Shown: one piece after another, positions 1 through 8,088 of the stretch
Position numbering within the stretch: position 1 is the stretch's first letter
Layout of the letters: each line of letters begins with the position of its first letter
NCBI GenBank assembly: GCA_963842305.1
Contig: CAWJFW010000006.1
Location: 54,207-118,206, forward strand
Length of the DNA: 64,000 bases
Source of the DNA: JAIBJN01 sp963842305
Lineage (GTDB): Bacteria; Actinomycetota; Thermoleophilia; Gaiellales; Gaiellaceae
Direction of reading: 5' to 3'
Position numbers and translations under genes: made by a program
Notes under the pieces: generated by a model
Database searches by the model: none
What the model was told of the DNA's origin: nothing
Seen by the model: only the letters and a program-made list of their open reading frames with translations

Positions 1-177
1 TGGCTCTACCCGCGCTACGTGGAGCTGTATGGAAGCCGGGCCTACGCCCCGAAGCGCTACCAGCAGCAGATCGGAGAGCGGTTCGCACGCCTCCGCCTGC
101 GCCACGGCCTATCGCCAACCGGGGGCGGCAGGCCGCTTCCCGGCAAGCGCCAGGAGCAACTCGCTCTCACGGTCTAG
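1..177 (+). CDS. C-terminal end of a radical SAM protein (Rv2578c-like), partial
   Basis: The reading frame is open from the first base and encodes 58 residues ending at TAG 175-177. The start lies outside the window. The tail has a YPRYVELYG stretch followed by an aromatic and basic helix (YAPKRYQQQ). I associate this with the C-terminus of actinobacterial Rv2578c/spore-photolyase-like radical SAM proteins, but the catalytic CxxxCxxC motif is not in view. The stop overlaps that of the convergent TMEM175-like gene in a shared CTAG. Family assignment rests on the tail alone. Confidence 0.5.
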   Translation, partial: WLYPRYVELYGSRAYAPKRYQQQIGERFARLRLRHGLSPTGGGRPLPGKRQEQLALTV

Positions 178-833
178 TAGCGGCCGAAGTAGTTCCTGAC
201 GTCCGGCGGCATCCTGCTGTTGATGAAGAAGCCGACCGGCGCCAGGACGAACCAGGAGAGAATCGCCGCCGTCGTGTTGACGAACGCGATCGGAATGGAG
301 AGGACGAAGACCCCGACGGGGAAACCCGAGGCGACGAGGCTCCAGCCCCAGGCCGCGGAAGGCATGCCCTCCCGCACGAGTCCCGCCCGGTAGGCATGGC
401 CGGTGATCAAGATCTCCATCGCGCTCACGGCCGCCATCGAGAGTGCGAAGACGACGAAGGCGATCGGGTTTTTTTCGTACTCGCCGACGAGCGAGGTCGG
501 GAACGGCAAGAAGGCGATGAACCCGAGGTAGGCGAGGTTCTGCGACAGCAGGCGACGGTCGATCCGAGCGAGCCGCGAGAAGAACCAGTGGTGTGCGAGC
601 CAATAGCGGCCGATGACGTAGAACGAGACGGCGAAGCTGACGATCTCGGGAAGGGCGTCGCTCAGCGCCCCGAGCATGTCGCGTGAGCTCCCGCCGCCGG
701 GCGGCAGGCCGGAGACGCCGATCTGGAGGACGAGCAGCGTCATCGCGATGGCGAAGATCGCGTCGCTGAACGCGATCACGCGGGCGAACTCGGTACTGCC
801 GCGCACGATGCCGTGGGCCTGCTCCTGCGGCAC
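174..833 (-). CDS. TMEM175 (DUF1211) family potassium-channel-like membrane protein
   Basis: This 219-residue integral membrane protein has several hydrophobic segments. Near the N-terminus it carries the family hallmark: Arg18, then Phe22-Ser23-Asp24 followed by an IFAIAMTLL helix. In TMEM175 proteins this first helix lines the potassium pore. Bacterial members are usually about 200 residues with one six-helix repeat and assemble as tetramers, and the length fits. Start ATG 833 is chosen because the FSD motif sits in its usual place near the N-terminus. Selectivity cannot be read from sequence. It is convergent with the radical SAM gene (stops share CTAG 174-177) and divergent from the DUF72 gene. 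Confidence 0.85.
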   Translation of the reverse strand: MPQEQAHGIVRGSTEFARVIAFSDAIFAIAMTLLVLQIGVSGLPPGGGSSRDMLGALSDALPEIVSFAVSFYVIGRYWLAHHWFFSRLARIDRRLLSQNLAYLGFIAFLPFPTSLVGEYEKNPIAFVVFALSMAAVSAMEILITGHAYRAGLVREGMPSAAWGWSLVASGFPVGVFVLSIPIAFVNTTAAILSWFVLAPVGFFINSRMPPDVRNYFGRY

Positions 834-865
834 CGCGAAAGGCTACACCGCTAGCGTTGCCTGAA

Positions 866-1792
866 ATGGCGCCGATCTGCATCGGTACGTGCTCGTGGGC
901 TGACGACGCGCTCACGAAGTACTGGTATCCGAAGGAGGTCTCCTCCGCGGAGGCGCGGCTCCGCTACTACGCGGAGCAGTTCTCGACCGTGGAGGTGGAC
1001 TCCACCTACTACCGCCTGCCCGACGAGACGATGGTGTCGCGCTGGGCGGAGCGGACGCCCGACGGCTTCGTCATGCACGTGAAGGCGTTCGGCGTGATGA
1101 CCCGCCACCCCGTCAAGGTGGAGCAGCTGCCACCCGACCTCCGAGACGCGGCACCCGTCGACGATCGGGGTCGGGTCGACCGCCCGCCGCGTGAGTTTCG
1201 CGCGGAAGTCTTCCGGCGCTTTCATCGAGCGCTCGAGCCGCTGCGCGAGACCGGCAAGCTCGGCGGGATCCTCCTCCAATTTCCGCCGTATGTCGTCTCA
1301 AAGGACGTGTCCGTCGACTACCTCCGTTGGGCCGTCGAGCAGCTGGGCGGTGACAAGGCCCTGGTCGAGTTCCGCCACCGCAGCTGGCTCGACGACGAGC
1401 ATCGGGATGCGACGCTGAAGACCCTCGAGGAGCTCGGCGCCTCCAACGTGATCGTGGACGCGCCGAAGACGGAGGCCAAGAACCTCGTCCCCACCGTGGT
1501 CGCGGCGACGAGCCCGCTCGCCTACGTCCGCTTCCACGGACGCAACGCGGGCACGTGGAACAGGCGAGGCGGGAGCGCCAGCGACCGCTTCGACTATCTC
1601 TACTCGAACGAGGAGCTGGAGGAGTGGGTCGAGCCGCTCCGAGAGCTCGGGAAGAACGCCGACGAGGTGTACGTCCTCTTCAACAACAACCGCTGGAGCC
1701 GGACGCCGCAAGGCGAGCTCGCGGCCCAGGCTCCGGCAAATGCACGCGCCTTGCAAGGAATACTCGGCGTTTCTGGGGTTCCAACTCGCTAG
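866..1792 (+). CDS. DUF72 (YecE-like) TIM-barrel protein
   Basis: Starting at ATG 866 the product begins with the typical DUF72 sequence IGTCSWADD, then RLRYYAEQF and VEVDSTYYRLP. Later conserved blocks are LVEFRHRSW near the middle and YVRFHGRN in the second half. DUF72 proteins adopt a TIM-barrel fold; their function is not established, although linkage to iron-sulfur or nuclease activity has been proposed. A TTG at 857 would add three residues. A TAGCGT -10-like box at 852-857 lies eight bases before ATG 866 with no ribosome binding site, suggesting a leaderless transcript. Length (about 308 residues) is slightly above typical. Confidence 0.85.
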   Translation: MAPICIGTCSWADDALTKYWYPKEVSSAEARLRYYAEQFSTVEVDSTYYRLPDETMVSRWAERTPDGFVMHVKAFGVMTRHPVKVEQLPPDLRDAAPVDDRGRVDRPPREFRAEVFRRFHRALEPLRETGKLGGILLQFPPYVVSKDVSVDYLRWAVEQLGGDKALVEFRHRSWLDDEHRDATLKTLEELGASNVIVDAPKTEAKNLVPTVVAATSPLAYVRFHGRNAGTWNRRGGSASDRFDYLYSNEELEEWVEPLRELGKNADEVYVLFNNNRWSRTPQGELAAQAPANARALQGILGVSGVPTR

Positions 1793-1842
1793 ATAGTGGG
1801 TTACCGTTCAAGTCAGAGGGAGGTTCGGCCGATGGGAGAAGG

Positions 1843-2712
1843 GTGGGGAGCCGTCTAGGCACACACGCGCTTTGGACCGTCGCGCTCAGTGTGGTGATCA
1901 CGCTGCTTGCGCTGGCGCCTATGGTGCTGCCCGGAGACCGCCCGCTCGACAGCCTGCCGGCGCCGCTGCGCGGCACCGCGCAGGTCGGCGAGGTGGTCGC
2001 CGATGCACTGGCTTCCCCGCCGCAGAAGACGAACGAGGCAACGCCGAATTCCCCACAGACTCCACCGGCGGCGCCCGCTTCGACTTCCAGCGGAGTGCTC
2101 GGAGACACGGCATCTGGCTCCTCCGACGGCGGCTCTGACCGCCCCGGCGGCGGCTCGAACCCGGGACGGCCCGGCGGCGACGGAGAGGAGCCCCCACCTC
2201 CTCCTCCGCAGCCACCTCCCCCGCCGCCCCCACCTCCGCCGGAGCCGCCGACGCCTCCACACGAGCCGCCGACGCCCAATCAGCCCCCTTGGGGCGGAAA
2301 GCCGGACCGGGACGAACGGCAAGCGAAGAGGGCCGAGCAGCGTGCGCGCCTCGCCGCGATGCGGGATGCGCGCCGCGAGGCGAAGGCCGAGAGGCGCGAG
2401 GAGCTGAAGGCCGAGCGGGACGAGCGCCGCGAGGAGAAGGCTGAAGAGCGTGACCAGCGGCGCGAGGAGAAGGCCGAAGAGCGTGACCAGCGTCGCGAGG
2501 AGAAGGCCGAAGAGCGTGACCAGCGTCGCGAGGAGAAGGCTGAAGAGCGGGACGAGCGGCGGGCGGACAAGGCGGAGCAGTGCGAGGACCGCCGTGAGGA
2601 GAAGGCCGAAGAGCGCGAGCAGCGGCGCGAGGAAAAGGCCGAAGAGCGCGAGCAGCGGCGCGAGGAGCGCGCCGACCGCGGGCGGCGAAGCGGCCGCGAA
2701 GACCGAGACTAG
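1843..2712 (+). CDS. membrane-anchored proline-rich protein with charged 11-residue repeats
   Basis: GTG 1843 follows a good ribosome binding site (GGGAGAAGG just upstream). The 289-residue product has one N-terminal membrane segment (about residues 10-32), a Ser/Gly/Pro-rich linker, and a polyproline tract (about residues 110-150). It ends in roughly 130 residues made almost only of Glu, Arg, Lys, Ala, Asp and Gln in 11-residue units. The repeated E/R/K pattern predicts a long rigid helix, either a single alpha-helix or a hendecad coiled coil. I recognise no enzymatic domain. The likely topology is an anchor with a stiff extracytoplasmic stalk, but this is inference. The start could be further upstream. 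Confidence 0.6.
   Translation: MGSRLGTHALWTVALSVVITLLALAPMVLPGDRPLDSLPAPLRGTAQVGEVVADALASPPQKTNEATPNSPQTPPAAPASTSSGVLGDTASGSSDGGSDRPGGGSNPGRPGGDGEEPPPPPPQPPPPPPPPPPEPPTPPHEPPTPNQPPWGGKPDRDERQAKRAEQRARLAAMRDARREAKAERREELKAERDERREEKAEERDQRREEKAEERDQRREEKAEERDQRREEKAEERDERRADKAEQCEDRREEKAEEREQRREEKAEEREQRREERADRGRRSGREDRD
2428..2691 (+). repeat. 33-bp tandem repeat encoding an 11-residue charged unit
   Basis: Units begin at 2428, 2461, 2494, 2527, 2560, 2593 and 2626, with a partial copy from 2659. Each encodes a version of REEKAEERDQR. The first three or four copies are nearly identical in DNA, which points to recent expansion by slippage. The fifth unit (2560-2592) is divergent and contains the protein's only Cys. 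Confidence 0.85.
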
Positions 2713-2746
2713 CGCCGGGCTACGGGCGTTCTCCTAAGCTCACCTC

Positions 2747-3400
2747 GTGCAGCCCGAGCCGAGCGCGATCGCGCATCGCACCCGACCGGCGGCCGGTGAG
2801 CCTGTCGGCGCTCTCGTCCTGTTCCACGGACGCGGCGCCGACGAGCTCGACCTCCTCCCTCTGCTCGACCTCCTCGACCCGCAGCAACGCCTGGTCGGGC
2901 TCCTCCCGCGAGGCCCGCTGGCACTGCCGCCCGGCGGCGCGCACTGGTACGCGGTGCGGGAGATCGGCTTCCCCGACCAGGACACGTTCCTGGCGACTTT
3001 CGCCGCGGTCTCCGCTTGGCTCGAGGAGGCGCTTTCCGAGGCCGGCGTCCCCCCGGAGCGCGTCGTGTTCGGCGGCTTCTCCCAGGGAGCGGTGATGTCC
3101 TACGCGCTCGGCCTGGCCGCCTCACGGTCGCGTCCGTCGGGAATTGTCGCCATGAGTGGGTTCATCCCGACGGTCGACGGGTTCGAGCTCGGGCTCGAGA
3201 GCCGCTCGGGCCTCCCGGTCTCGATCTCCCACGGGGCGTACGACCCGGTGATCAGCGTCGACTTCGGGCGCGAAGCGCGCGACCGTCTCGACGTGGCGGG
3301 GCTCGACGTCAGCTACCGGGAGGATCCTGTCGCCCACCAGATCGCGCCCGCGGCGGTCACCCAGGCCCGGGCGGTGCTCGAGCGGGCACTTCCGGACTAA
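2747..3400 (+). CDS. alpha/beta hydrolase, phospholipase/carboxylesterase family
   Basis: This 217-residue protein has the LFHGRGADE oxyanion-hole segment (residues 25-33), the nucleophile elbow GFSQG (Ser112), Asp166 in GAYDPVI and His197 in AHQI. These complete the Ser-Asp-His triad of the YpfH/acyl-protein-thioesterase-like carboxylesterases. No signal peptide is visible, so it is probably cytosolic. Start GTG 2747 is preceded six bases upstream by TAAGCT (2735-2740), a -10-like box, and no ribosome binding site, so the transcript is probably leaderless. Its TAA overlaps the stop of the convergent trkH gene. Substrate is unknown. Confidence 0.85.
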   Translation: MQPEPSAIAHRTRPAAGEPVGALVLFHGRGADELDLLPLLDLLDPQQRLVGLLPRGPLALPPGGAHWYAVREIGFPDQDTFLATFAAVSAWLEEALSEAGVPPERVVFGGFSQGAVMSYALGLAASRSRPSGIVAMSGFIPTVDGFELGLESRSGLPVSISHGAYDPVISVDFGREARDRLDVAGLDVSYREDPVAHQIAPAAVTQARAVLERALPD

Positions 3401-4925
3401 GCCCGCCAGTACGCCCTGGTCAGAAGCGCGACGACGGGCACGATCTCGAGCCGGCCGAGCCACATGAGGCCGGTCATGATCCCGATCGAGACGTCGCTGA
3501 ACGGTTCGAAGGAGCCCATCGGCCCGGCGAATCCAAAGGCCGGGCCCACATTCCCGAGGGTCGTTGCGGAGGCCGCCAGGGCGTCGAAGGGCGAGAGCTC
3601 CAGATCGACCCTGTGGGCGTCCAGGAGGAGCAGAACGGCGCCGACGACGAAGATGCCGACGTAGAGGAGCACAAACGCGATCACCGCGCGCACCGTGCGC
3701 TCGTCGATCGCGACGCGGTTGACGCGGATCGGCGCCACGTACTCCGGGTGCATCGTCTGGTCGAGCTCCCGGCGCAGAACCCGGCCGATGACGAGATGCC
3801 GGACGATCTTGATCGAGCCCGCCGTCGAGCCCGCGGAGCCGCCGGGAAACATCAGCGCGACGATGAGCATCGCTGCCGCTGGAGCTGCGACGACCCAGGT
3901 GGCGAAGTCGGTGCTCGCAGAAGCCCGTGGTGGTCATGATCGAGACCGTCTGGAACGCCGCCTGACGGATCGCCTCCTCGCCCTCGCTAAGACCGGCGTC
4001 CCAGAGAATGACTGCGAGAACCGCAGAGGCGAAGAGGAGCAGGCCGAGGTAGAGACGAAACTCCTCGTCGCGCACGAGCGCAACCGGCTTGCCCCGCACG
4101 AACGCGCGGTACAGAAGCGCGAAGTTCGCGCCCGCGATGGCCATGAAGAGCACGAGCACCCATTGCGAGGCGGGTGCGTACCCCTCCAGCGACCGCGGGT
4201 CGATGCCGAAACCACCGGTCGGCATTGCCGAGAACGCATACGCGGTGGCGTTGAAGAGGTTCATCCGCCGGTCGACCCCGGTCCAGCCGAAGACGGCGAG
4301 GATGAGCGATCAGCAGCCCCGTCAGCGCGACGTAAAGCAGCCACAGACGTCTCGCGGTATCCCGAATCGAGGCCGTCAGCGCCTCGAGTTCGGGACCGGG
4401 CGCCTCGGACTCCATGAGCTGCCTGCCGCCGACCCGCAGCCGAGGCAGCACGGCGAGTGCGAGCACGATGATCCCCATGCCCCCGAACCACTGGGTGAAC
4501 TGCCGCCACATCGCGAGCGACTTGTCGAGCGTCGACACATCGGCGACGACGCTGGAGCCGGTCGTCGTCATCCCGGACATCGCCTCGAAGAGGGCGTCCA
4601 CCGGGCGTGAGAGCTGGTCCTCGCCCGAGAGGACGTAGGAGAGCGCGATCGCCGCCGAGCCGAGGAGCCAGGTGAGCGAGACGACGAGGAACCCCTCCCG
4701 GAGACCCACGCGCTCTTTCCCCCGTGTCACCCTCTCGACCCCCCAGCCGACGAGCGCCGTGATCGCTCCGGCCGCGGCGTAGTACCACCACGGTTCGGAG
4801 TAGCCCAGGGCAAGCGGAATCGGGAAGATGAACGCGGCCGAGAGGTACTTGAGTAGGACCCCGACGAGGTTGAGGGCCGCGCCGACCTCGACGTTCACGC
4901 TTCGCCGCAGCCGCCCCAGGATCAC
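3397..4925 (-). CDS. trkH: TrkH potassium transporter, interrupted by two single-base frameshifts
   Basis: TrkH forms the membrane pore of the Trk potassium uptake system. Three frames together encode one complete protein. The N-terminal part (4925 to about 4305) has the selectivity-filter region SGMTTTGSSV. The middle part (about 4305-3920) carries NATAYAFSAMPTGGFG and QTVSIMTTTGF. The C-terminal part continues ASTDFATW, then PGGSAGSTAGSIK, to the end. One extra base near 4303-4308 and another near 3917-3922 break the frame. The span is 1529 bases, exactly two more than a multiple of three, so removing both restores about 508 codons. GTG 4925 overlaps the trkA TAG by one base, indicating coupled translation. 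Either the gene is freshly broken or the consensus has errors; I favour the latter. Confidence 0.85.
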
Positions 4926-6322
4926 TAGAGCGCTTTCTCGACCTCGGCCACGCGGCTCGACTCGGTGAAGATGATCGCGCGGTCACCGGGCTCGAGCTGA
5001 TCCTCGCCGTGCGGGAAGATCGCCGAGCCGTCCCGGACGATCGCACCGATCAGGGATCCCGTCATCGGCAGCTCCTTGAACGGCTTGCGCACGAGCTTGC
5101 TGGTCTCCCGCACCGTGATGTCGAGAATCTCGAAACGGTCGCCCTCGAGCATCGCGAGCTGGCGAATGCGCGGGTCGTGGGCAAACCGGACGATCTCCTC
5201 GGCGGTGACCGAGCGCGGGTTGACCGCCACGTCGATGCCCGCGTGCTCGAACACCTCGACCGAGATCGGCTCGTGGACGATGCCGATCGTGAAGCCCACG
5301 CCATGGACTCTGGCGAGCGTCGCCGCGTAGAGGTTCTTCGAGTCTTCGCGCATGGCGAAGACGACGGCGCGAGCCTGTCCAATACGCTCGCGCTCGATGA
5401 AGTCGGGGTCGACCCCGGTCGCGCAGTAGACGCGGGCGTCGGGAAGCTCTTCGGCGAGCTCACGCGCGCGCTCCTCGCGCGGCTCGATCAGCCGGACACG
5501 GATCCTCTGGTCGAGGAGGACTCGGGCGATCGCGAGACCGGTCGCCCCGCCGCCGTAGATGACGACGTCGTCAACTCGTCCTTCGCCGCGCGCCATTATC
5601 TGTCCCCATTGGCGCGCCGAGTCCGGGGAGCCGATCACAATGATCCGGTCACCCGGCTTGATCGCCTCGTCGCCGCGCGGAACCAGCATCCTCTCGCCGC
5701 GGATGATGCTCGCCACCTTCGAATCGGGTGGGATGGTCGCCTCGCGCAGCGGCCTGCCCACGACCTCCTCGTACGCGCCCGAGAGCGGCCGGCGGGCGGC
5801 GCGCTCGGCGGCCTCGGTGAGCGGGATGGCGGCAAGGTCCTCGGCGCCGGCGTCACGCGGGACGTCGAACTCGACGATCTGCACCTGGCCTTCGGCGAAG
5901 ACGTCTGTTTGCTTGGCGGCAGGAAGGCCGATCGTGCCGGAGACCGCGTGGGCGGTCTCGAGCTCGGACGAGACCATGAAGTCGACGTCGATCTGGCGCT
6001 CCTGCCACGCCTCGAGGTATTCCGGGTTCGAGGTACGAACGATGGTCTGGCCCTCGGAGAGGTTCTTCGCCAGCGTGCCGGCGACGAGGTTGATCTCGTC
6101 CCGCGACGTGCAGGCGATGATGAGATCGGCGTGCTTCACGTCCGCCTCCTGGAGAACGCGCCGCGTCGCGCCGTTGCCCTTTACCGTGCGGATGTCGAAG
6201 CGGTACGAGAGCGCCTGCAGCCGCCCGGGGTCGAGGTCGATGACGGTGACCTCGTGATCCCCGTGCAACGCCTCCACTATGGTCGCGCCCACTTGCCCCG
6301 CGCCGACAAGAACGATCTTCAT
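4925..6322 (-). CDS. trkA: Trk system potassium-binding regulatory protein TrkA
   Basis: TrkA is the peripheral cytosolic gate of the Trk/Ktr potassium channel. The 465-residue product shows the full two-repeat layout: RCK-N with a GAGQVG Rossmann motif at residues 7-12, RCK-C, then a second RCK-N with GGGATG in mid-protein and a second RCK-C ending near GDRAIIFTESS. It binds NAD(H) or ATP and c-di-AMP in relatives. It is the first gene of a trkA-trkH pair. TAGGCT at 6332-6337 lies nine bases before the ATG, consistent with a leaderless promoter. Confidence 0.95.
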   Translation of the reverse strand: MKIVLVGAGQVGATIVEALHGDHEVTVIDLDPGRLQALSYRFDIRTVKGNGATRRVLQEADVKHADLIIACTSRDEINLVAGTLAKNLSEGQTIVRTSNPEYLEAWQERQIDVDFMVSSELETAHAVSGTIGLPAAKQTDVFAEGQVQIVEFDVPRDAGAEDLAAIPLTEAAERAARRPLSGAYEEVVGRPLREATIPPDSKVASIIRGERMLVPRGDEAIKPGDRIIVIGSPDSARQWGQIMARGEGRVDDVVIYGGGATGLAIARVLLDQRIRVRLIEPREERARELAEELPDARVYCATGVDPDFIERERIGQARAVVFAMREDSKNLYAATLARVHGVGFTIGIVHEPISVEVFEHAGIDVAVNPRSVTAEEIVRFAHDPRIRQLAMLEGDRFEILDITVRETSKLVRKPFKELPMTGSLIGAIVRDGSAIFPHGEDQLEPGDRAIIFTESSRVAEVEKAL

Positions 6323-6376
6323 GGCGACGGGAGCCTAGTCTCCGATCAGGTCAACGTGAGCCGGGGCCCGCGCCGC

Positions 6377-6925
6377 TTACGTGGAGTCCCACTCCGGCTC
6401 ACCGTCGATGCCGACGCCCTCGGCGATCCGGTTCACGTAGTTGAAGTAGGAGACGACCTGAATCGCGTCGTGAATGGCGGCGTCGCTCCACCCGTGGCCG
6501 CGGAGAAGATCCGCGTCCTCGACGGTCACGTCCGCCGGCGCAGTCGTGAGCTTGAGGGCGTAGTCGCAGAGTGCGCGGACGCGCGGTTCCAGGTCGGCGT
6601 TGCGATAGTCGTGCATCGCGTGCTCGGCCAGATCGTCGGGTGCGCCCTCGGCACGGAGGTCGTCTGCATGCGCGCGCAGTCAGTAGTGACAGCCGTTGGC
6701 CGTCGAGACGACGACGGCAAGCAGCTCGCGCTCGGCCCGCGAGAGCTCGGAGGGCCCGAACATGATCGCCTGGTAGAGCGCCATGGAGCGGTTGAGGACG
6801 AGCGGGTTCAGGCACATCGCCTTGACGATGTTGAAGACCTTCCCCGCGCGCCCGAGGGCCGCGGCGTACTCCTCCGCGAGCTGCCCTTCGGCCTCGCCCA
6901 CCTCGATCTGCTTGATGTGCGGCAC
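6377..6925 (-). CDS. AhpD-like peroxidase-related protein with in-frame TGA (probable selenocysteine) at the CxxC site
   Basis: The frame runs from GTG 6925 to TAA-side stop at 6377 and is interrupted only by TGA 6682-6680. Codons on both sides are in the same frame, and together they give a 182-residue carboxymuconolactone-decarboxylase/AhpD-like protein of normal size for the peroxidase-related subfamily. The AhpD core motif E-x11-C-x2-C-x3-H is met exactly if the TGA codon is read as Cys or Sec: Glu67, Cys79-His-Tyr-X82, His86. A TGA replacing precisely the resolving/attacking Cys of a thiol redox family, plus a hairpin 24 bases downstream, points to selenocysteine (CxxU). AhpD-like selenoproteins are known from environmental sequence surveys. 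The alternative is a nonsense mutation or base-calling error. It is divergent from a flavin reductase, with 30 bases between starts. Confidence 0.75.
6643..6662 (-). promoter_or_regulatory. candidate bacterial SECIS hairpin after the in-frame TGA
   Basis: In the transcript, bases 18-37 after the UGA fold as CGACCUC / loop CGUGCC / GAGGGCG. The upper stem has four Watson-Crick pairs, then an A-G mismatch and two more G-C pairs. The six-base loop starts 24 bases after the UGA and has G as its second base followed by U. Loop size, distance and loop G agree with the general bacterial SECIS description (apical loop 16-37 bases from UGA). GC-rich DNA forms hairpins easily, so this alone is weak evidence. 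Confidence 0.5.
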
Positions 6926-6955
6926 GAGGCTCAGCCTTGCATCTACGCCTACGGG

Positions 6956-7450
6956 ATGCAATCGTCGCCGCCCCTGGCGACTGTCGGAGACGAATTTCGC
7001 TCGCTTCTGCGCGGCTTTCCCGCCGGCGTCGCCGTGCTGACCGTGGACGACGGGGGCGAGCGGCTCGGGCTGACCGTCGGGACGACGCTCTCGCTCTCGC
7101 TCGAACCGCCGCTCGTCGGCGTCTCCGTGAGCCGGCAGGCAGCCATGCACGAGCTGCTGCGACACGCGGGCGGATTTGCGCTCAGCCTCCTTGCCGGCGA
7201 TCAGGAGGCCGTGGCCCAGCATTTCGCCCGCGGTGTCCCGCCGCTCGCTCACTGGCACGGCATCGAATGGCGGGAGGGCACGGCCGGCGGCCCGCTTCTC
7301 GACGGCGCCCTCGGCTGGATCGAGGCGCGGGTCGTCGACGAGCACGAGACCGGCGACCACACGCTCTTCGTCGGCGGAGTCGTGTCCGTCCAGCAGGGGC
7401 GCTCGGGCCCTGCTCTCGTCAGGGTCGGACAGGAGTACGCGGGCTTGTGA
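6956..7450 (+). CDS. flavin reductase-like (split beta-barrel FMN-binding) protein
   Basis: This 164-residue protein starts FRSLLRGFPAGVAVLTV and continues with GLTVGTTLSLSLEPPLVGVSV, the FMN-binding core of the flavin reductase-like domain family. It ends with the usual GDHTLFVGGVVSVQ strand region. Members reduce FMN with NAD(P)H, often as partners of monooxygenases. ATG 6956 is used because it matches the family N-terminus, although no good ribosome binding site is visible. It overlaps the HAD gene downstream by four bases (GTGA), so the two are probably translated together. It is divergent from the probable selenoprotein, hinting at a shared redox role (inference). Confidence 0.85.
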   Translation: MQSSPPLATVGDEFRSLLRGFPAGVAVLTVDDGGERLGLTVGTTLSLSLEPPLVGVSVSRQAAMHELLRHAGGFALSLLAGDQEAVAQHFARGVPPLAHWHGIEWREGTAGGPLLDGALGWIEARVVDEHETGDHTLFVGGVVSVQQGRSGPALVRVGQEYAGL

Positions 7451-8088
7451 TCGACGCGGTCGTCTTCGATCTCGACGGAGTCATCATCGACTCCGAGCAC
7501 GTCTGGGACGACGTGCGACAGCAGCTCGCCGAGGAGCGCGGCGGACGTTGGCACGAGGAGGCCTCGAGAGACATGATGGGAATGAGCTCGCCCGAGTGGT
7601 CGCGTTACATGCGCGACGTGATCGGGCTCCGGGAATCGCCGGAGGAGATCAACGCCGAGATCGTGCGGCGGATGGAGGATGTTTATCGGGCGAGCCTCCC
7701 GCTGATCCCGGGGGCGGTGGCGGCGGTCGAGCGCCTCGCCGCTCGCTGGCCGCTCGGACTGGCGTCGTCCTCGAATCGGGAGCTGATCGACTTCGTTCTG
7801 GACGTCTCGGGCCTCGGACGGCTCTTCCAGGCAACCGTCTCCTCGGAGGAAGTCTCGCGCGGCAAGCCTGCTCCGGACGTCTTCCTGGAGGCCGCCCGGC
7901 GGCTTGCGGTTCCGCCCGAGCGCTGCGCCGCCGTCGAGGACTCCGAGAACGGCATCCGCAGCGCCAAGTCAGCCGGGATGCGCACGATCGCCATCCCGAA
8001 CCCGGGGTTCCCGCCCGCTCAGGACGCGCTCGCCGAGGCCGACGTCGTCCTCGACTCGGTCGGCCTGCTGACCCCCGAGGTCGTCTAG
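7447..8088 (+). CDS. HAD-IA family hydrolase, beta-phosphoglucomutase/phosphatase-like
   Basis: All four HAD motifs are present in the 213-residue product: FDLDGVIIDSE with nucleophile Asp8 and Asp10, SSSN (motif II), GKPAPD (motif III lysine), and VEDSENG (motif IV). The helical cap between motifs I and II is the C1 type seen in beta-phosphoglucomutases and sugar-phosphate phosphatases. GTG 7447 sits inside the end of the flavin reductase gene. The TAG overlaps that of the convergent lipoprotein gene in a shared CTAG. The substrate is not predictable. Confidence 0.9.
   Translation: MIDAVVFDLDGVIIDSEHVWDDVRQQLAEERGGRWHEEASRDMMGMSSPEWSRYMRDVIGLRESPEEINAEIVRRMEDVYRASLPLIPGAVAAVERLAARWPLGLASSSNRELIDFVLDVSGLGRLFQATVSSEEVSRGKPAPDVFLEAARRLAVPPERCAAVEDSENGIRSAKSAGMRTIAIPNPGFPPAQDALAEADVVLDSVGLLTPEVV

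Noticed and set aside
2428..2691. Repeat cluster as a CRISPR-like array
   Set aside because: Units are contiguous 33-bp coding repeats without spacers and lie inside one ORF.
3397..4925. trkH as a decayed pseudogene
   Set aside because: Only two single-base insertions are found; all motifs are intact and the coupled trkA is perfect. Consensus error is more likely, so it is kept as a gene with frameshifts.
6677..6682. TGA as a simple gene end with a second small gene behind it
   Set aside because: The downstream part has no start near the TGA, is in the same frame, and completes the AhpD motif and domain.
5009..6955. Very long open frame on the plus strand opposite trkA
   Set aside because: It is antisense to a clear TrkA and its sequence is Arg/Asp-rich with no family pattern. 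GC-rich codon bias leaves few stops on the opposite strand.
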